This document shows, piece by piece, positions 28,499-37,604 of a stretch of DNA of 64,000 bases (its first letter is position 1; each line of letters opens with the position of its first letter). Position numbers and translations under genes: made by a program. The stretch spans positions 186,001 through 250,000 of the forward strand of contig JAXLRM010000004.1 of assembly GCA_046331095.1 (NCBI GenBank). Reading direction: 5' to 3'. Below the pieces are notes generated by a model. It did no database searches. It worked only from the letters and a program-made list of their open reading frames with translations, and was not told the origin of the DNA. This stretch comes from JAIBAC01 sp046331095. Lineage in GTDB: Bacteria; Actinomycetota; Acidimicrobiia; UBA2766.

Positions 28499-28750
28499 AT
28501 GCACACGCTCCGCCGCATCGCCGTCGCCGCCTTGGTGGCGCTGACGTCGCTGGTGTTGTCCGGGACCGCGGTACTCGCCCAGATTTCGGGCACCGACACG
28601 GCGATCCCCGAGGCCGCGCCGCGCAACTGGGGCTGGCAGTTCATGGGAGTGCCGGTGTTCTGGATCGTGCCGGTCTTCGCCCTCGTCTTCTGGCTCATCT
28701 ACCTGCTGGTCATCGGCCGGTTGCGCTACCCGAGGAAGCGCCAGTCGTGA
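28499..28750 (+). CDS. Small membrane protein of unknown function
   Basis: 83 aa. N-terminal signal-like hydrophobic segment ending in LAQ (about residues 6-27), a short extracytoplasmic part with NWGWQF, and a second membrane segment (FWIVPVFALVFWLIYLLVI) before a basic tail. ATG 28499 has GAGGAA 9 nt upstream; a GTG at 28490 is too close to that site. Its stop overlaps the GTG of the next gene. No known family recognised. Confidence 0.65.
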   Translation: MHTLRRIAVAALVALTSLVLSGTAVLAQISGTDTAIPEAAPRNWGWQFMGVPVFWIVPVFALVFWLIYLLVIGRLRYPRKRQS

Positions 28751-29931
28751 CGGCGCGCACCGGTCCCGGTCCCGCAACGGGGCCAGGCGGGACCGGGGCC
28801 GTGCCCACGAGCGCGACGATCGACTGGGCCACGGCCGAGACCGTCGCGGTCCTGACGTCGCGCAGGACCGAGTACCCCGAGTCGCCCGCTTCGGTGACGA
28901 TGCCGGCCGAGCTCCGCACGCTCACCGCGATCGCGCAGGAGCTCGTCGAGGACTACACAGGGCTCACCTCCCTGTCGGGGGCGGCCCGCGCCGAGGTGAT
29001 CGACCGGCCCCGCTGGATCCGAAGCAACATCGCGGGCTTCCGTCACCTGCTCGAGCCCCTCGCCGAGCGCCTCGCCGGAGGGACGGACGGGCACGCCCCC
29101 CTGACCCGGGCCGGCCGCCAGATCGGCGCCAAGCTGCTCGGCACCGAGCTCGGCCTGTTGCTCGGCTTCCTGTCCCAGCGCGTGCTCGGCCAGTACGACC
29201 TGATCCTCGCCGAGGAAGCCGCGTCGGCCGAGACCGTCCCTGCGGAGCCGACCGCAGCCGAGCCGGTCCCCTTCGGCGGGATCGTCTACTACGTGGGCCC
29301 CAACGTGTTGGGTCTCGAGCGACGCTTCGGGTTCTCCCCGCGGGACTTCCGGCTCTGGATCGCCATGCACGAGGTGACCCACCGCACCCAGTTCACGGCA
29401 GTGCCATGGCTGCGTCCTTACTTCCTGGAGCTCGTGGACGCATCGCTCGGCGCGTTCGCGCCCGAGGGGTCGTCGGTGAGCGATCTCGTCGAGACCGTCG
29501 TCGAGCGGCTCCGCAACGGCACACGCACGTTCTCCCGGGACGGGATCATGGGAGTGTTCGCCAACGACGAACAGCGCAAGGCGCTCGACCTCATGCAGTC
29601 TCTGATGACGCTCCTCGAGGGCCACGGCAACGCGGTCATGGACGCCCTGGGCGCCGAACACGTCGAGGGTCAGGAGTACATGTCGCGGACGCTGCAGCAG
29701 CGGCGCCACCCGACAGGCGTGTCGCGTATCGTCATGCGCCTCCTCGGCATGGACATGAAGATGCGCCAGTACGAGGAGGGCCAGCGTTTCGTGGAGGCGG
29801 TGCTGTCGCGCTGCGGTCCGCGCGGGCTCGACCCCGCCTGGTCGAGTCGGGAGGCGCTGCCGACGCTTGCCGAGATCCGCGCTGACCCCGACGAATGGAT
29901 CGGCCGTGTCCACGGGGCCCGAGTGCACTGA
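28747..29931 (+). CDS. Zinc-dependent metalloprotease, DUF2342 family
   Basis: 394 aa. Zincin motif HEVTH (His208, His212) in the DUF2342/F420-biosynthesis-associated family, which sits directly upstream of tilS-hpt-ftsH in many actinomycetes. No signal peptide; probably cytoplasmic. Natural substrate unknown to me. GTG start overlaps the preceding stop, and tilS begins inside its last codons, so the three genes are coupled. Confidence 0.9.
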   Translation: MTARTGPGPATGPGGTGAVPTSATIDWATAETVAVLTSRRTEYPESPASVTMPAELRTLTAIAQELVEDYTGLTSLSGAARAEVIDRPRWIRSNIAGFRHLLEPLAERLAGGTDGHAPLTRAGRQIGAKLLGTELGLLLGFLSQRVLGQYDLILAEEAASAETVPAEPTAAEPVPFGGIVYYVGPNVLGLERRFGFSPRDFRLWIAMHEVTHRTQFTAVPWLRPYFLELVDASLGAFAPEGSSVSDLVETVVERLRNGTRTFSRDGIMGVFANDEQRKALDLMQSLMTLLEGHGNAVMDALGAEHVEGQEYMSRTLQQRRHPTGVSRIVMRLLGMDMKMRQYEEGQRFVEAVLSRCGPRGLDPAWSSREALPTLAEIRADPDEWIGRVHGARVH

Positions 29932-31204
29932 CGCGGCGGGTTTCGCCGGCTCGGTCTCCGGCTTCTGCCGGACACACGGGCTGATCCCCGACGACGGTCC
30001 CATTGCGGTTGCGTTCAGCGGCGGGCCCGACTCGACCGCTTTGCTGCACGTCCTCGACTCCATCTGGCCGGGGCGGGTGGTGGCCGTCCACGTGGATCAC
30101 GGCATCACGGACAGGGCGGCGGAGATGGCCGGCGCGGCAGCCGCACTGGCTGAACGCGTCGGCATGCCGTTCGAAGTGGTCGCCGTCGAGGTCTCCGCCG
30201 ACCTGGTACGTGACAAGGGCCTGGAGGCCGCGGCACGTGAGGTCCGGTACGCGGCGCTCACGGCGGCCGCGGTGCGCCACGGAGCAGCGGTGTGCGCGCT
30301 CGGACATACGGCCGACGACCGCGCCGAGACCCTGCTGATGAACCTCGTGCGCGGTAGTGGCCTCGACGGGCTCGCCGCGATGCGGGCGCGCCGTGGCCTG
30401 TTCGTGCGACCGCTCGCGGGTTCGCGCAGGGCGGACACGCTGGCCTACTGCGCAGCACTGGGCCTCGACGCGGTGACGGACCCGTCGAACGCCGACACGA
30501 CCTTGTTGCGGAACCGGGTGCGGTTCGAGCTCGTCCCGGTGCTGGAGCGGTTGCGGCCAGGGGCGCTCGGGCGCATCGCGGCATCTGCCGCACGGCTGGA
30601 GTCCGACGCGGACTACCTCGCCGATGCCGCCGCGGAAGTCGCCGCCGAGTGCTGCAGTGCCGGTCACGACCACGTGGCGTTCGACCTGCCGGTGCTCGCC
30701 GCGATGGCGGGACCGGTCGCCGCGCGCGTCGTGCGTGCCGCGCTCGTGCCCTTGCTGGACGGAGTAGCCCCGCCCGCGGCGGCGACAGCTGCTGTGCTCG
30801 GCGGGCGCGCAGGGCAGCTCCCGGGCACGCCCCTGACGAGCCGCCGCGAGCGGGACGAGCTCGTGGTGATGCGACCCCACACCGGCATCGGCGCTGTCGC
30901 GTTGCCGCCCCAAGGTGCCGCCTCGGTGTCCGGGAGGCGTGTCGTGGTCCGGTCGTGCCCGCCGGGGGTGGTCCTGGCAGTCCGGCCCCTCGCGGACGGA
31001 GACCGCCTCGCCGGTCAGCGCCGTACCTTGCGCGACCTGCTCGCCCGTGCAGGGGTGAAGCGGCGCCAGAGGGACGAGGCGCTCACGATCCTCGCCGACG
31101 GCGAAGTCGCCGGGGTCGCGGTCGCGGACCATGCTTGGGTGGGCCGTGAAGGGATCGACGTTCGGGTGCTCGACCCTGAGGACGGTGACCGGACCGCCCG
31201 GTGA
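29906..31204 (+). CDS. tilS: tRNA(Ile)-lysidine synthetase
   Basis: 432 aa. Converts the wobble C of tRNA-Ile(CAU) to lysidine so that it reads AUA. PP-loop motif SGGPDS at residues 38-43, then HVDHGIT and GHTADDRAETLLMNL. The C-terminal region includes the TilS substrate-binding part (GDRLAGQRRTLRDLLARAGV). GTG 29906 overlaps the end of the DUF2342 gene by 26 bp. Confidence 0.93.
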   Translation: MSTGPECTDAAGFAGSVSGFCRTHGLIPDDGPIAVAFSGGPDSTALLHVLDSIWPGRVVAVHVDHGITDRAAEMAGAAAALAERVGMPFEVVAVEVSADLVRDKGLEAAAREVRYAALTAAAVRHGAAVCALGHTADDRAETLLMNLVRGSGLDGLAAMRARRGLFVRPLAGSRRADTLAYCAALGLDAVTDPSNADTTLLRNRVRFELVPVLERLRPGALGRIAASAARLESDADYLADAAAEVAAECCSAGHDHVAFDLPVLAAMAGPVAARVVRAALVPLLDGVAPPAAATAAVLGGRAGQLPGTPLTSRRERDELVVMRPHTGIGAVALPPQGAASVSGRRVVVRSCPPGVVLAVRPLADGDRLAGQRRTLRDLLARAGVKRRQRDEALTILADGEVAGVAVADHAWVGREGIDVRVLDPEDGDRTAR

Positions 31205-31328
31205 TGGTCTCCTTCGGGCCGATTGCGGCATCATCCGGGAGCCCGCGACTGCGCATGCGGGGCCGACCCGATCGAGATCGAGGCCGACGCGGATGGGACA
31301 GACGCCACACGAGGCACAGGAGCCGACC

Positions 31329-31859
31329 GTGGGCGAGGTGGTCCTGACCACCGAGCAGATCCAGCGGCGCGTGGCGGAGCTCGGCGCCGAGATCACGAGC
31401 GACTACCAGGGGCGCCCGCCGTTGCTCGTCGGAGTCCTCAAGGGGGCGTTCGTGCTCATGGCCGACCTGGCCCGCTGCATCGCGCTGCCGGTCACGTTCG
31501 ACTTCATGGCGGTGGCGAGCTACGGCGCCGCCACCGCGTCGTCGGGGGTGGTGCGCATCCTCAAGGATCTCGACGTCGAACTCGAGGGCCGTCACGTCCT
31601 CGTCGTCGAGGACATCGTCGACTCGGGTCTCACCTTGCACTACCTGGTCCGCAACCTGACGGTCCGCAACCCGGCGAGCCTCGAGGTGTGCGCCTTCCTC
31701 GTGAAGGACGGCCAGCAGCGTGTCGACCTGCCGGTCAACTACGTCGGGTTCCGCATCCCCCCGCGCTTCGTCGTCGGCTACGGCCTCGACCACGCCGGTC
31801 GGTTCAGGCATCTGCCCTACCTGGCCCAACTGGACGGCGCCGATCGGCCGGTCGTGTAG
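31329..31859 (+). CDS. hpt: Hypoxanthine phosphoribosyltransferase
   Basis: 176 aa. Salvages hypoxanthine and guanine to IMP and GMP. PRPP-binding loop VVEDIVDSGLT, pyrophosphate loop GVLKGAFVLMADL and C-terminal VVGYGLDHAGRFRHLPY are all standard. GTG 31329 is chosen because AGGAG lies 6 nt upstream; ATG 31293 would add 12 residues and lacks such a site. Stands in the conserved tilS-hpt-ftsH order. Confidence 0.95.
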   Translation: MGEVVLTTEQIQRRVAELGAEITSDYQGRPPLLVGVLKGAFVLMADLARCIALPVTFDFMAVASYGAATASSGVVRILKDLDVELEGRHVLVVEDIVDSGLTLHYLVRNLTVRNPASLEVCAFLVKDGQQRVDLPVNYVGFRIPPRFVVGYGLDHAGRFRHLPYLAQLDGADRPVV

Positions 31860-31946
31860 ACGTGAACGGAGAACGTGGAACTTCCCGCTACTGAGGCACA
31901 TCCGAGTGCCGACATGGAGAGAGACGCAGCCACAGGAGGAGCCGGC

Positions 31947-32771
31947 ATGGCGAACGGGCAGGACCCAGAGGTGGAGGGTGAGGTCGTCGACATCGACGGT
32001 GACGGTGCCGCCGACGCGGCGCTGATCGACCTCGACTCCGACGGCGAGGTCGACACAGGCGCGGTGGCTGCCGATCTCGACGGCGACGGCACGGCCGAGT
32101 CGGCGGTGGTCGACGTCGGCCTCGACGGCAGCATCGACGCGGTGATGGCCGATGCCGACCTCGACGGCAACATCGACACGGTCGTCGTCGACTCCGACGC
32201 CGACGGTGCCCTCGACACCGCGGCCGTCGACTCCGACGGTGACGGCTACCTCGACTCGCTGATGGGTCTCGAACCCGAGACCGGGATCGACACCGCGGGC
32301 GATGTCTCCGGCGACACCTTCGACGATCCCGCCGGCACCGCCCTCGGAGGCGACGACGATACCGAGATCGGGCTCGGGGTCGCCGGAGACGACGACGACT
32401 TCGACGACTCGGGAGTCGTCGGCGGCGGGGACACCGACCTTGCCGGCGTGACCGGGGATGGCGGCTACGGCGACGTGTCCGCCGACGCCGGCGACTCGTC
32501 GATGATCATGGACTACAGCGACGACACCTCCCTCACCGGCGACACCAGCGAGCCGGTCACCGGCGGCGACCTCTGGGACCAGGGTCTCGGGGACGTGTAC
32601 GAGGAGAACAACCAGGCGAGTTGGGACGCGTGGAACGCGTCCGTCGACGCCTCCGTCGCCGGGGACGACATGGCGGCATACGACCTGAACCAGCAGTCGA
32701 TCGAGTACGGGAACGCCGCCGACGCAGCCTGGGACACCGGCATGGGCTCCGGCTACGACGAAGAGGTCTGA
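31947..32771 (+). CDS. Acidic Asp/Gly 13-residue repeat protein, function unknown
   Basis: 274 aa, extremely acidic. Residues 15-103 hold seven repeats of a DxDxDG-type motif starting at Asp15, 28, 43, 56, 69, 82 and 95, mostly exactly 13 residues apart, as in calcium-binding loops. The rest is low-complexity Asp/Gly/Thr, ending in a helical segment rich in Trp, Asn and Ala. No signal peptide or membrane segment seen, which is odd for a calcium-loop protein. ATG 31947 is fixed by AGGAGGA 7 nt upstream. It sits between hpt and ftsH, where relatives usually have no such gene. Confidence 0.75.
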   Translation: MANGQDPEVEGEVVDIDGDGAADAALIDLDSDGEVDTGAVAADLDGDGTAESAVVDVGLDGSIDAVMADADLDGNIDTVVVDSDADGALDTAAVDSDGDGYLDSLMGLEPETGIDTAGDVSGDTFDDPAGTALGGDDDTEIGLGVAGDDDDFDDSGVVGGGDTDLAGVTGDGGYGDVSADAGDSSMIMDYSDDTSLTGDTSEPVTGGDLWDQGLGDVYEENNQASWDAWNASVDASVAGDDMAAYDLNQQSIEYGNAADAAWDTGMGSGYDEEV

Positions 32772-32784
32772 CCGATACGGGGCT

Positions 32785-32813
32785 TTGGAGTGGAGCGGGT
32801 GCGGCCCTAGGAT
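32785..32813 (+). promoter_or_regulatory. ftsH promoter
   Basis: TTGGAG (32785-32790) and TAGGAT (32808-32813) are 17 bp apart, giving a leader of roughly 25-30 nt to the TTG start with AGGGGG as ribosome-binding site. Confidence 0.6.
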
Positions 32814-32846
32814 GGCGTCTCCGCTGTCGCCCCAGGGGGCAGACTC

Positions 32847-34712
32847 TTGCGTCGCTCCGCCCGCATCGGGCTCGCCGTCGCACTCGTAGCGGCCCTCGCC
32901 GCCCTGCTCGCCGCACGTTTGCTCGTGTCGACGAGTCCCGGAGCCGATCTCCGACTCGACGAGTACGCCGACAAGATCACGACCGGTCAGGTCGAATCCG
33001 CCGCCGTCGACTCCGGTGCCGGCGTCGTGACCGGGCGGATCCGCACGGACACGGGCGGCTACCGCTACACGGTGCGGATCGCGCCCGAATACGCCGACGA
33101 GATGACCGACAAGCTCCTGGCTGCGCCGAACCAGGTCCAGGTGACTGCCTCGAGTGCAGGGCCCGGGCTCGCCGACACGATCCTCGCGGTCCTGCCGTAC
33201 GTGCTCCTGGCCGCCCTCGTGGCATGGGTCGTGCTCAGGTCCTCCTACGGGGCCGGGCTCGTCGACCGGCTGCGCCGCAGACGGAGCCCCCAGCACCGCC
33301 CCGACGTGACGTTCAAGGACGTCGCCGGCCTCGACGAAGCGGTGCGGGAGCTCCGGGAGATCACCGACTTCCTCGCCGACCCCGCCAAGTTCGCCGAGAT
33401 CGGCGCGCGCATCCCGCGCGGCGTCCTCTTGTACGGGCCGCCCGGCGCCGGCAAGACCCTCCTGGCCCGCGCCGTCGCGGGTGAGGCCGGCGTGCCGTTC
33501 TTGTCGCTGTCGGGTTCGGACTTCGTCGAGATGTTCGCGGGGGTAGGCGCCGCGCGTGTCCGCGACCTGTTCAAGGACGCCAAGGCCGCCGGTGCCGCGA
33601 TCGTCTTCATCGACGAGATCGACGCGGTCGGCAGGGCCCGCGGCGCCGCCGGGACCGGTGGTTCCGGAGACGAGCGCGAGCAGACCCTGAACCAGCTCCT
33701 CGTCGAGATGGACGGCTTCTTCCGCAGTGCCGCGATCGTCGTCATGGCCGCCACGAACCGGCCCGACATCCTCGACCCCGCGCTCCTACGCCCCGGACGC
33801 TTCGACCGTCACGTCGCCGTCGACCTGCCCGACGTCAACGGCCGCCGCCGTATCCTCGAACTGCACGCCAAGAAGGTGCCCGTAACCGCGGCGGTCGACC
33901 TCGACCGCATCGCGCGCCGCACCGCAGGCTTCAGCGGCGCCGACCTCGCCAACGTCGTCAACGAGGCAGCCCTCCTGGCCGCCCGCGAGGGACGCAAGCT
34001 CGTCCGCCCAGACGACCTGAGCGAGGCGACCGAGCGTGTCCTCGCGGGGCCCGAGCGCAGCCGTGTGCTCTCCGACGCCGAACGCCTCGTGACGGCGGTG
34101 CACGAAGCAGGCCACGCGATCTGCGGTCACGTGCTGCCCGTCCCCCACCGGGTCGACAAGGTCTCGATCGTGGGCCGCGGCAGCGCACTCGGCTTCACCA
34201 TGGTCTTGCCCGAGGACGACAGGATGTTGTTGACGCGGACCGAGTTCCTCGACGAGCTCACCGTCCTCCTCGGCGGTCGTGCAGCCGAGGAGGTCGTCCT
34301 GGGCGAGCCGACGAACGGAGCGTCCGACGACCTCGCCCGCGCCACGCACAAGGCGCGCGAGATGGTGTGCCGGCTCGGCATGAGCAAGAAGCTCGGCCCG
34401 CGCACGTTCGCAGATCAAGAGCTCGACGGAGCCGCAGCGCCGCTCTCGGCCGAGCTCGCCGCCGAGATCGACCACGAGATCACGGCCACCGTCGCCGAGG
34501 CGTTCGCGGCAGCGCGGGCGATCGTCGCCGACCGCCGTGACATCCTCCAGGCCGTGGTGACCCAACTGCTCGAGGTCGAGTCGCTCGAAGGGGAAGACCT
34601 GGAGGCCCTGTTGGGTTCCCGCACGGAGTTCGGAGTCCTTGCACGGTCGGATCTGTGGCCGACAGCCCCGGAAGGTGGAGATGAGCACGACCACACCATC
34701 GCGTCGGGCTGA
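32847..34712 (+). CDS. ftsH: ATP-dependent zinc metalloprotease FtsH
   Basis: 621 aa membrane AAA protease that degrades misfolded membrane and selected soluble proteins. Two membrane segments (about 8-27 and 111-131) flank a small extracytoplasmic domain. Walker A GPPGAGKT (197-204), Walker B IVFIDEIDAVG, SRH region ATNRPDILDPALLRPGRFD, and the zinc motif HEAGH (His419, His423) are intact. TTG start at 32847 with AGGGGG upstream. It overlaps folE by 32 bp, as part of the conserved ftsH-folE-folP-folB-folK block. Confidence 0.95.
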   Translation: MRRSARIGLAVALVAALAALLAARLLVSTSPGADLRLDEYADKITTGQVESAAVDSGAGVVTGRIRTDTGGYRYTVRIAPEYADEMTDKLLAAPNQVQVTASSAGPGLADTILAVLPYVLLAALVAWVVLRSSYGAGLVDRLRRRRSPQHRPDVTFKDVAGLDEAVRELREITDFLADPAKFAEIGARIPRGVLLYGPPGAGKTLLARAVAGEAGVPFLSLSGSDFVEMFAGVGAARVRDLFKDAKAAGAAIVFIDEIDAVGRARGAAGTGGSGDEREQTLNQLLVEMDGFFRSAAIVVMAATNRPDILDPALLRPGRFDRHVAVDLPDVNGRRRILELHAKKVPVTAAVDLDRIARRTAGFSGADLANVVNEAALLAAREGRKLVRPDDLSEATERVLAGPERSRVLSDAERLVTAVHEAGHAICGHVLPVPHRVDKVSIVGRGSALGFTMVLPEDDRMLLTRTEFLDELTVLLGGRAAEEVVLGEPTNGASDDLARATHKAREMVCRLGMSKKLGPRTFADQELDGAAAPLSAELAAEIDHEITATVAEAFAAARAIVADRRDILQAVVTQLLEVESLEGEDLEALLGSRTEFGVLARSDLWPTAPEGGDEHDHTIASG

Positions 34713-35286
34713 CGTCGTGATCGACGTCGACGCGATCGCAGACGCGATCCGCACGATCCTCGTCGCCATCGGCGAGGACCCCGAGCGCGACGGTCTGGTG
34801 CGGACGCCGGTGCGGGTGGCCGAGATGTACGCCGAGCTGTTCTGCGGCCTGCACACCGACGCCGATGCAGAGCTGAACGTGGTCTTCGAGGAGAGCCACG
34901 ACGAGATGGTGATGGTGCGCGACATCCCGTTCCACTCCATGTGCGAGCATCACCTGATCCCGTTCGTGGGCCGCGCCCACGTGGCGTACCTGCCGAACGA
35001 GTTGGGCCAGATCACCGGACTGTCGAAACTGGCCCGCCTCGTCGAGGCATATGCGCGCCGCCCGCAGGTGCAGGAGCGTCTCACGGGCCAGATCGCCGAC
35101 ACGATCATGAGCGTGCTCGCTGCCCGCGGCGCCCTCGTGATCATCGAGGCCGAGCACCTGTGCATGTCGATGCGGGGCGTGCGCAAACCAGGCGCGATCA
35201 CCGTCACGTCCGCGGTACGTGGGGTGTTCAAGACGAATCCCTCGACGCGGGCGGAGGCGATGTCGCTGGTCCGCAACGGCTTTTGA
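34681..35286 (+). CDS. folE: GTP cyclohydrolase I
   Basis: 201 aa. Makes 7,8-dihydroneopterin triphosphate from GTP, the first step of folate synthesis. Zinc ligands are in HSMCEHH and in EHLCMSMRG; PFVGRAHVAYLP and GLSKLARLVE are conserved. ATG 34681 lies in the end of ftsH, with GGTGGAG just upstream. Confidence 0.97.
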   Translation: MSTTTPSRRADVVIDVDAIADAIRTILVAIGEDPERDGLVRTPVRVAEMYAELFCGLHTDADAELNVVFEESHDEMVMVRDIPFHSMCEHHLIPFVGRAHVAYLPNELGQITGLSKLARLVEAYARRPQVQERLTGQIADTIMSVLAARGALVIIEAEHLCMSMRGVRKPGAITVTSAVRGVFKTNPSTRAEAMSLVRNGF

Positions 35287-35333
35287 CGCCGCCGCCCCTG
35301 CCGTCACCCGGCCCCCTCGCCGGGGACGCGCCG

Positions 35334-36161
35334 ATGCGCTGGCGCTGTCGCGACTTCACCTTCGACTGCGCGCACGCCCTCGTGATGGGTGTCGTGAACG
35401 TCACGCCGGACTCCTTCAGCGACGGCGGCATGTGGGTCGACCCCGACGCTGCCGTTGCGCACGGCCTCGACCTGGCGGCTGCCGGGGCAGGGATGGTCGA
35501 CGTGGGCGGTGAGTCGACTCGCCCGGGCGCGGCTGCGGTTCCCCCTGACATGGAGCTCGACCGGGTCGTGCCCGTCGTCGCGCGGCTCGCGGCCGAGGGC
35601 GTCTGCGTCTCCGTCGACACGCGCCGCGCGGTCGTGGCCGCGGCTGCGCTCGAAGCAGGCGCGTCAGTGGTCAACGACGTGTCGGCGGGATCGGATCCGA
35701 GCATGTTCGCTACCGTGCGGAACAGCGACGCCGGCATCGTCCTCATGCACATGCGGGGCGAACCCGCCGACATGCAGCGCGAGCCGCGCTACCGAGACGT
35801 CGTCGCCGAGGTCGAGGAGTTCCTGGTGACGCGGGTCGAAGCTGCACTCGTGGCCGGTGTCGATCACGAAGCCGTCGCGGTGGACCCCGGCTTCGGCTTC
35901 GGCAAGACCGTCGCGCACAACCTCTCGCTGCTGGCCGCCACGCATCGTCTCGCCGCGATCGGCCGCCCTCTGGTCATCGGGACCTCGCGCAAGTCGCTGT
36001 TCGCGGCGGTCGCCGGTGTGGGCGTGCACGAGCGGGTCGAGGCGACTCTCGCCACCACGGTCTGGACCCTCATGGCAGGTGCCACGATCGTACGGGTACA
36101 CGACGTCGAGGAGACCGTACAGGCCGTCGCGGTGGTGGAGCGCGCACGTGAGTTCTGGTGA
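35334..36161 (+). CDS. folP: Dihydropteroate synthase
   Basis: 275 aa TIM-barrel enzyme joining p-aminobenzoate to the pterin; target class of sulfonamides. Motifs MGVVNVTPDSFSDGG, GGESTRPGA, NDVSAG and DPGFGFGKT are canonical. ATG 35334 with GGGGA upstream is preferred; a TTG overlapping the folE stop (35283) is an alternative that adds 17 Pro-rich residues. Confidence 0.96.
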   Translation: MRWRCRDFTFDCAHALVMGVVNVTPDSFSDGGMWVDPDAAVAHGLDLAAAGAGMVDVGGESTRPGAAAVPPDMELDRVVPVVARLAAEGVCVSVDTRRAVVAAAALEAGASVVNDVSAGSDPSMFATVRNSDAGIVLMHMRGEPADMQREPRYRDVVAEVEEFLVTRVEAALVAGVDHEAVAVDPGFGFGKTVAHNLSLLAATHRLAAIGRPLVIGTSRKSLFAAVAGVGVHERVEATLATTVWTLMAGATIVRVHDVEETVQAVAVVERAREFW

Positions 36162-36193
36162 CAGGGGCGAGTCGGGTCGCCGCGCGAGGCTGG

Positions 36194-36199
36194 TATGGT
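36194..36199 (+). promoter_or_regulatory. -10 box for the phosphatase-like gene
   Basis: TATGGT ends 7 nt before the GTG at 36207, implying a leaderless transcript. An ATG embedded in it (36195) is then unlikely to be the start. Confidence 0.45.
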
Positions 36200-36206
36200 G
36201 CGGGCC

Positions 36207-36701
36207 GTGATCGGACTCCAACCGCGTTCGCTGAGCTGGATCCTGCCGCACCGGCTCGCGATCGGTGAACGACCCGGTGGCTATGGCACCACTCACCGTC
36301 GGATCCGCCGCGAGGAGGAGATCACCTGGCTCAAGAAGCAGGGCTTCGTCGCGGTCGTGTCGCTGCTTCCCGGAACGAACAACCTCCAGGCATACGACGA
36401 GGCCGGCCTGCGCTTCTTCCACCTCCCCGTCACATGGGACGACGTCGAGTCGCGTCTCGACGCGATCTTCCGCGAACTCGACCAAGTGGCCCTGCGCGAG
36501 GAATCCAAGACGTACGTGCACGGCGACGACGTCGACGACCTCCTCGTCGGCATCTGCGGCGCGTACATGCTGCATCTCGGCCTCGTGCAGAACCACCCGT
36601 CGGCGGTGGCGACGATCGAGGCGGCCACCGGCCGCCCGCTCGGACCGGAGGGTCGTGCGATCGTCGCGTCGGTCGTCGTCGGCGAGCCACGCACGACGTG
36701 A
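36207..36701 (+). CDS. Dual-specificity-phosphatase-like protein lacking catalytic Cys
   Basis: 164 aa. Layout follows small DSP/PTP phosphatases: opening WILPHRLAIGERPGG, central FVAVVSLLP and GLRFFHLPVTWDDV, then the expected P-loop. There the HCxxGxxR signature is replaced by HGDDVDDLL (His105-Leu113), so both the nucleophilic Cys and the Arg are missing. It is probably a binding protein or pseudo-enzyme. Placed between folP and folB; role in folate synthesis unknown. GTG 36207 is chosen from the -10 spacing; ATG 36195 adds four residues. Confidence 0.65.
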   Translation: MIGLQPRSLSWILPHRLAIGERPGGYGTTHRRIRREEEITWLKKQGFVAVVSLLPGTNNLQAYDEAGLRFFHLPVTWDDVESRLDAIFRELDQVALREESKTYVHGDDVDDLLVGICGAYMLHLGLVQNHPSAVATIEAATGRPLGPEGRAIVASVVVGEPRTT

Positions 36702-36711
36702 GCGGGTCGGC

Positions 36712-37095
36712 GTGAGCAGACGTGTCGCGGACGAGATCCGCATCACGGGACTGCGTGTCCTCGGTACACACGGCCATCTCGCCGAAGAGCAGGTGCGCCA
36801 GCAGCCCTTCGTGGTCGATCTCACCGTACGCATGGACACACGCCAGGCTGCCGCGACCGACGACTTGCACGAGACCGTCGATTACGGGGCGCTCGCGCAA
36901 CGGGCCGCGGCGATCGTGCACCGTGAGCGGTACAAGCTGATCGAGCGCCTCGCCGAGCGCATCTGCCACGAGGTGCTCGCCGATCCGCGCGTTGTCGACG
37001 TGACCGTCGGCATCACCAAGCCTCACGCCCCTCTCGGACAGGACGCAGCGAGCGTGGGGGTCGTGGTGACCCGCGACCGCGACGACCTCCGCTGA
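36712..37095 (+). CDS. folB: Dihydroneopterin aldolase
   Basis: 127 aa. Cleaves dihydroneopterin to 6-hydroxymethyl-dihydropterin. Motifs RVLGTHGHLAEEQVRQQPFV, TVDYGALA and IERLAERIC, then the catalytic-Lys region TVGITKPHAPL. GTG start at 36712, 10 bp after the previous stop. Confidence 0.95.
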   Translation: MSRRVADEIRITGLRVLGTHGHLAEEQVRQQPFVVDLTVRMDTRQAAATDDLHETVDYGALAQRAAAIVHRERYKLIERLAERICHEVLADPRVVDVTVGITKPHAPLGQDAASVGVVVTRDRDDLR

Positions 37096-37107
37096 GGCGC
37101 CGGCCTG

Positions 37108-37575
37108 TTGATCGCAGACATCGGCCTCGGTTCCAACCTCGGTGATCGTCTCGGACACCTGCAGTTCGCGGTCGACGGACTCGCGGCGGCGGGGTGCGTG
37201 ATCCTGGCCGTTTCGCGGGTCTACGAGACCGCCCCTGTCGGGGGCCCCGGCGGTCAAGGCCCCTACTTGAACGCGGTCGTCCGTGTCGGCACGGACCTCG
37301 ATCCGTGGTCGCTCCTCGCTCTCGCCCACGAGCTCGAGGCCGGTGCCGGCCGTGTCCGCGACGAACGCTGGGGGCCGCGCACCCTCGACGTCGACCTGTT
37401 GCGCTGCGGGGGCTTCGTGTGCGCCGACCCGGCGCTCACCGTCCCGCACCCACGAATGCACGAGCGTGCCTTCGTGCTCGTGCCTCTCGCCGACGTCGAC
37501 CCGCAGGTCTCCATGGGCGGCGTCGACACCGCCGGCGTCGACCTGCGCCCCGACCTCGCCCTGGTGCTCCCCTGA
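37108..37575 (+). CDS. folK: HPPK (6-hydroxymethyl-dihydropterin pyrophosphokinase)
   Basis: 155 aa. Transfers pyrophosphate from ATP to the pterin. Signatures GLGSNLGDR, RVYETAPVGG, GPYLNAVV and GPRTLDVDLL, then PHPRMHERAFVLVPL are complete. TTG start at 37108, 12 bp after folB. Ends the folate genes; followed by a repeat-filled gap. Confidence 0.96.
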   Translation: MIADIGLGSNLGDRLGHLQFAVDGLAAAGCVILAVSRVYETAPVGGPGGQGPYLNAVVRVGTDLDPWSLLALAHELEAGAGRVRDERWGPRTLDVDLLRCGGFVCADPALTVPHPRMHERAFVLVPLADVDPQVSMGGVDTAGVDLRPDLALVLP

Positions 37576-37604
37576 TCCACGCGAGGGTTCGGGGGGTTCG
37601 GACC

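Noticed and set aside
36195..36197. ATG as start of the phosphatase-like gene
   Set aside because: It lies inside TATGGT, a -10-like box; GTG 36207 fits the leaderless spacing better. The alternative remains possible.
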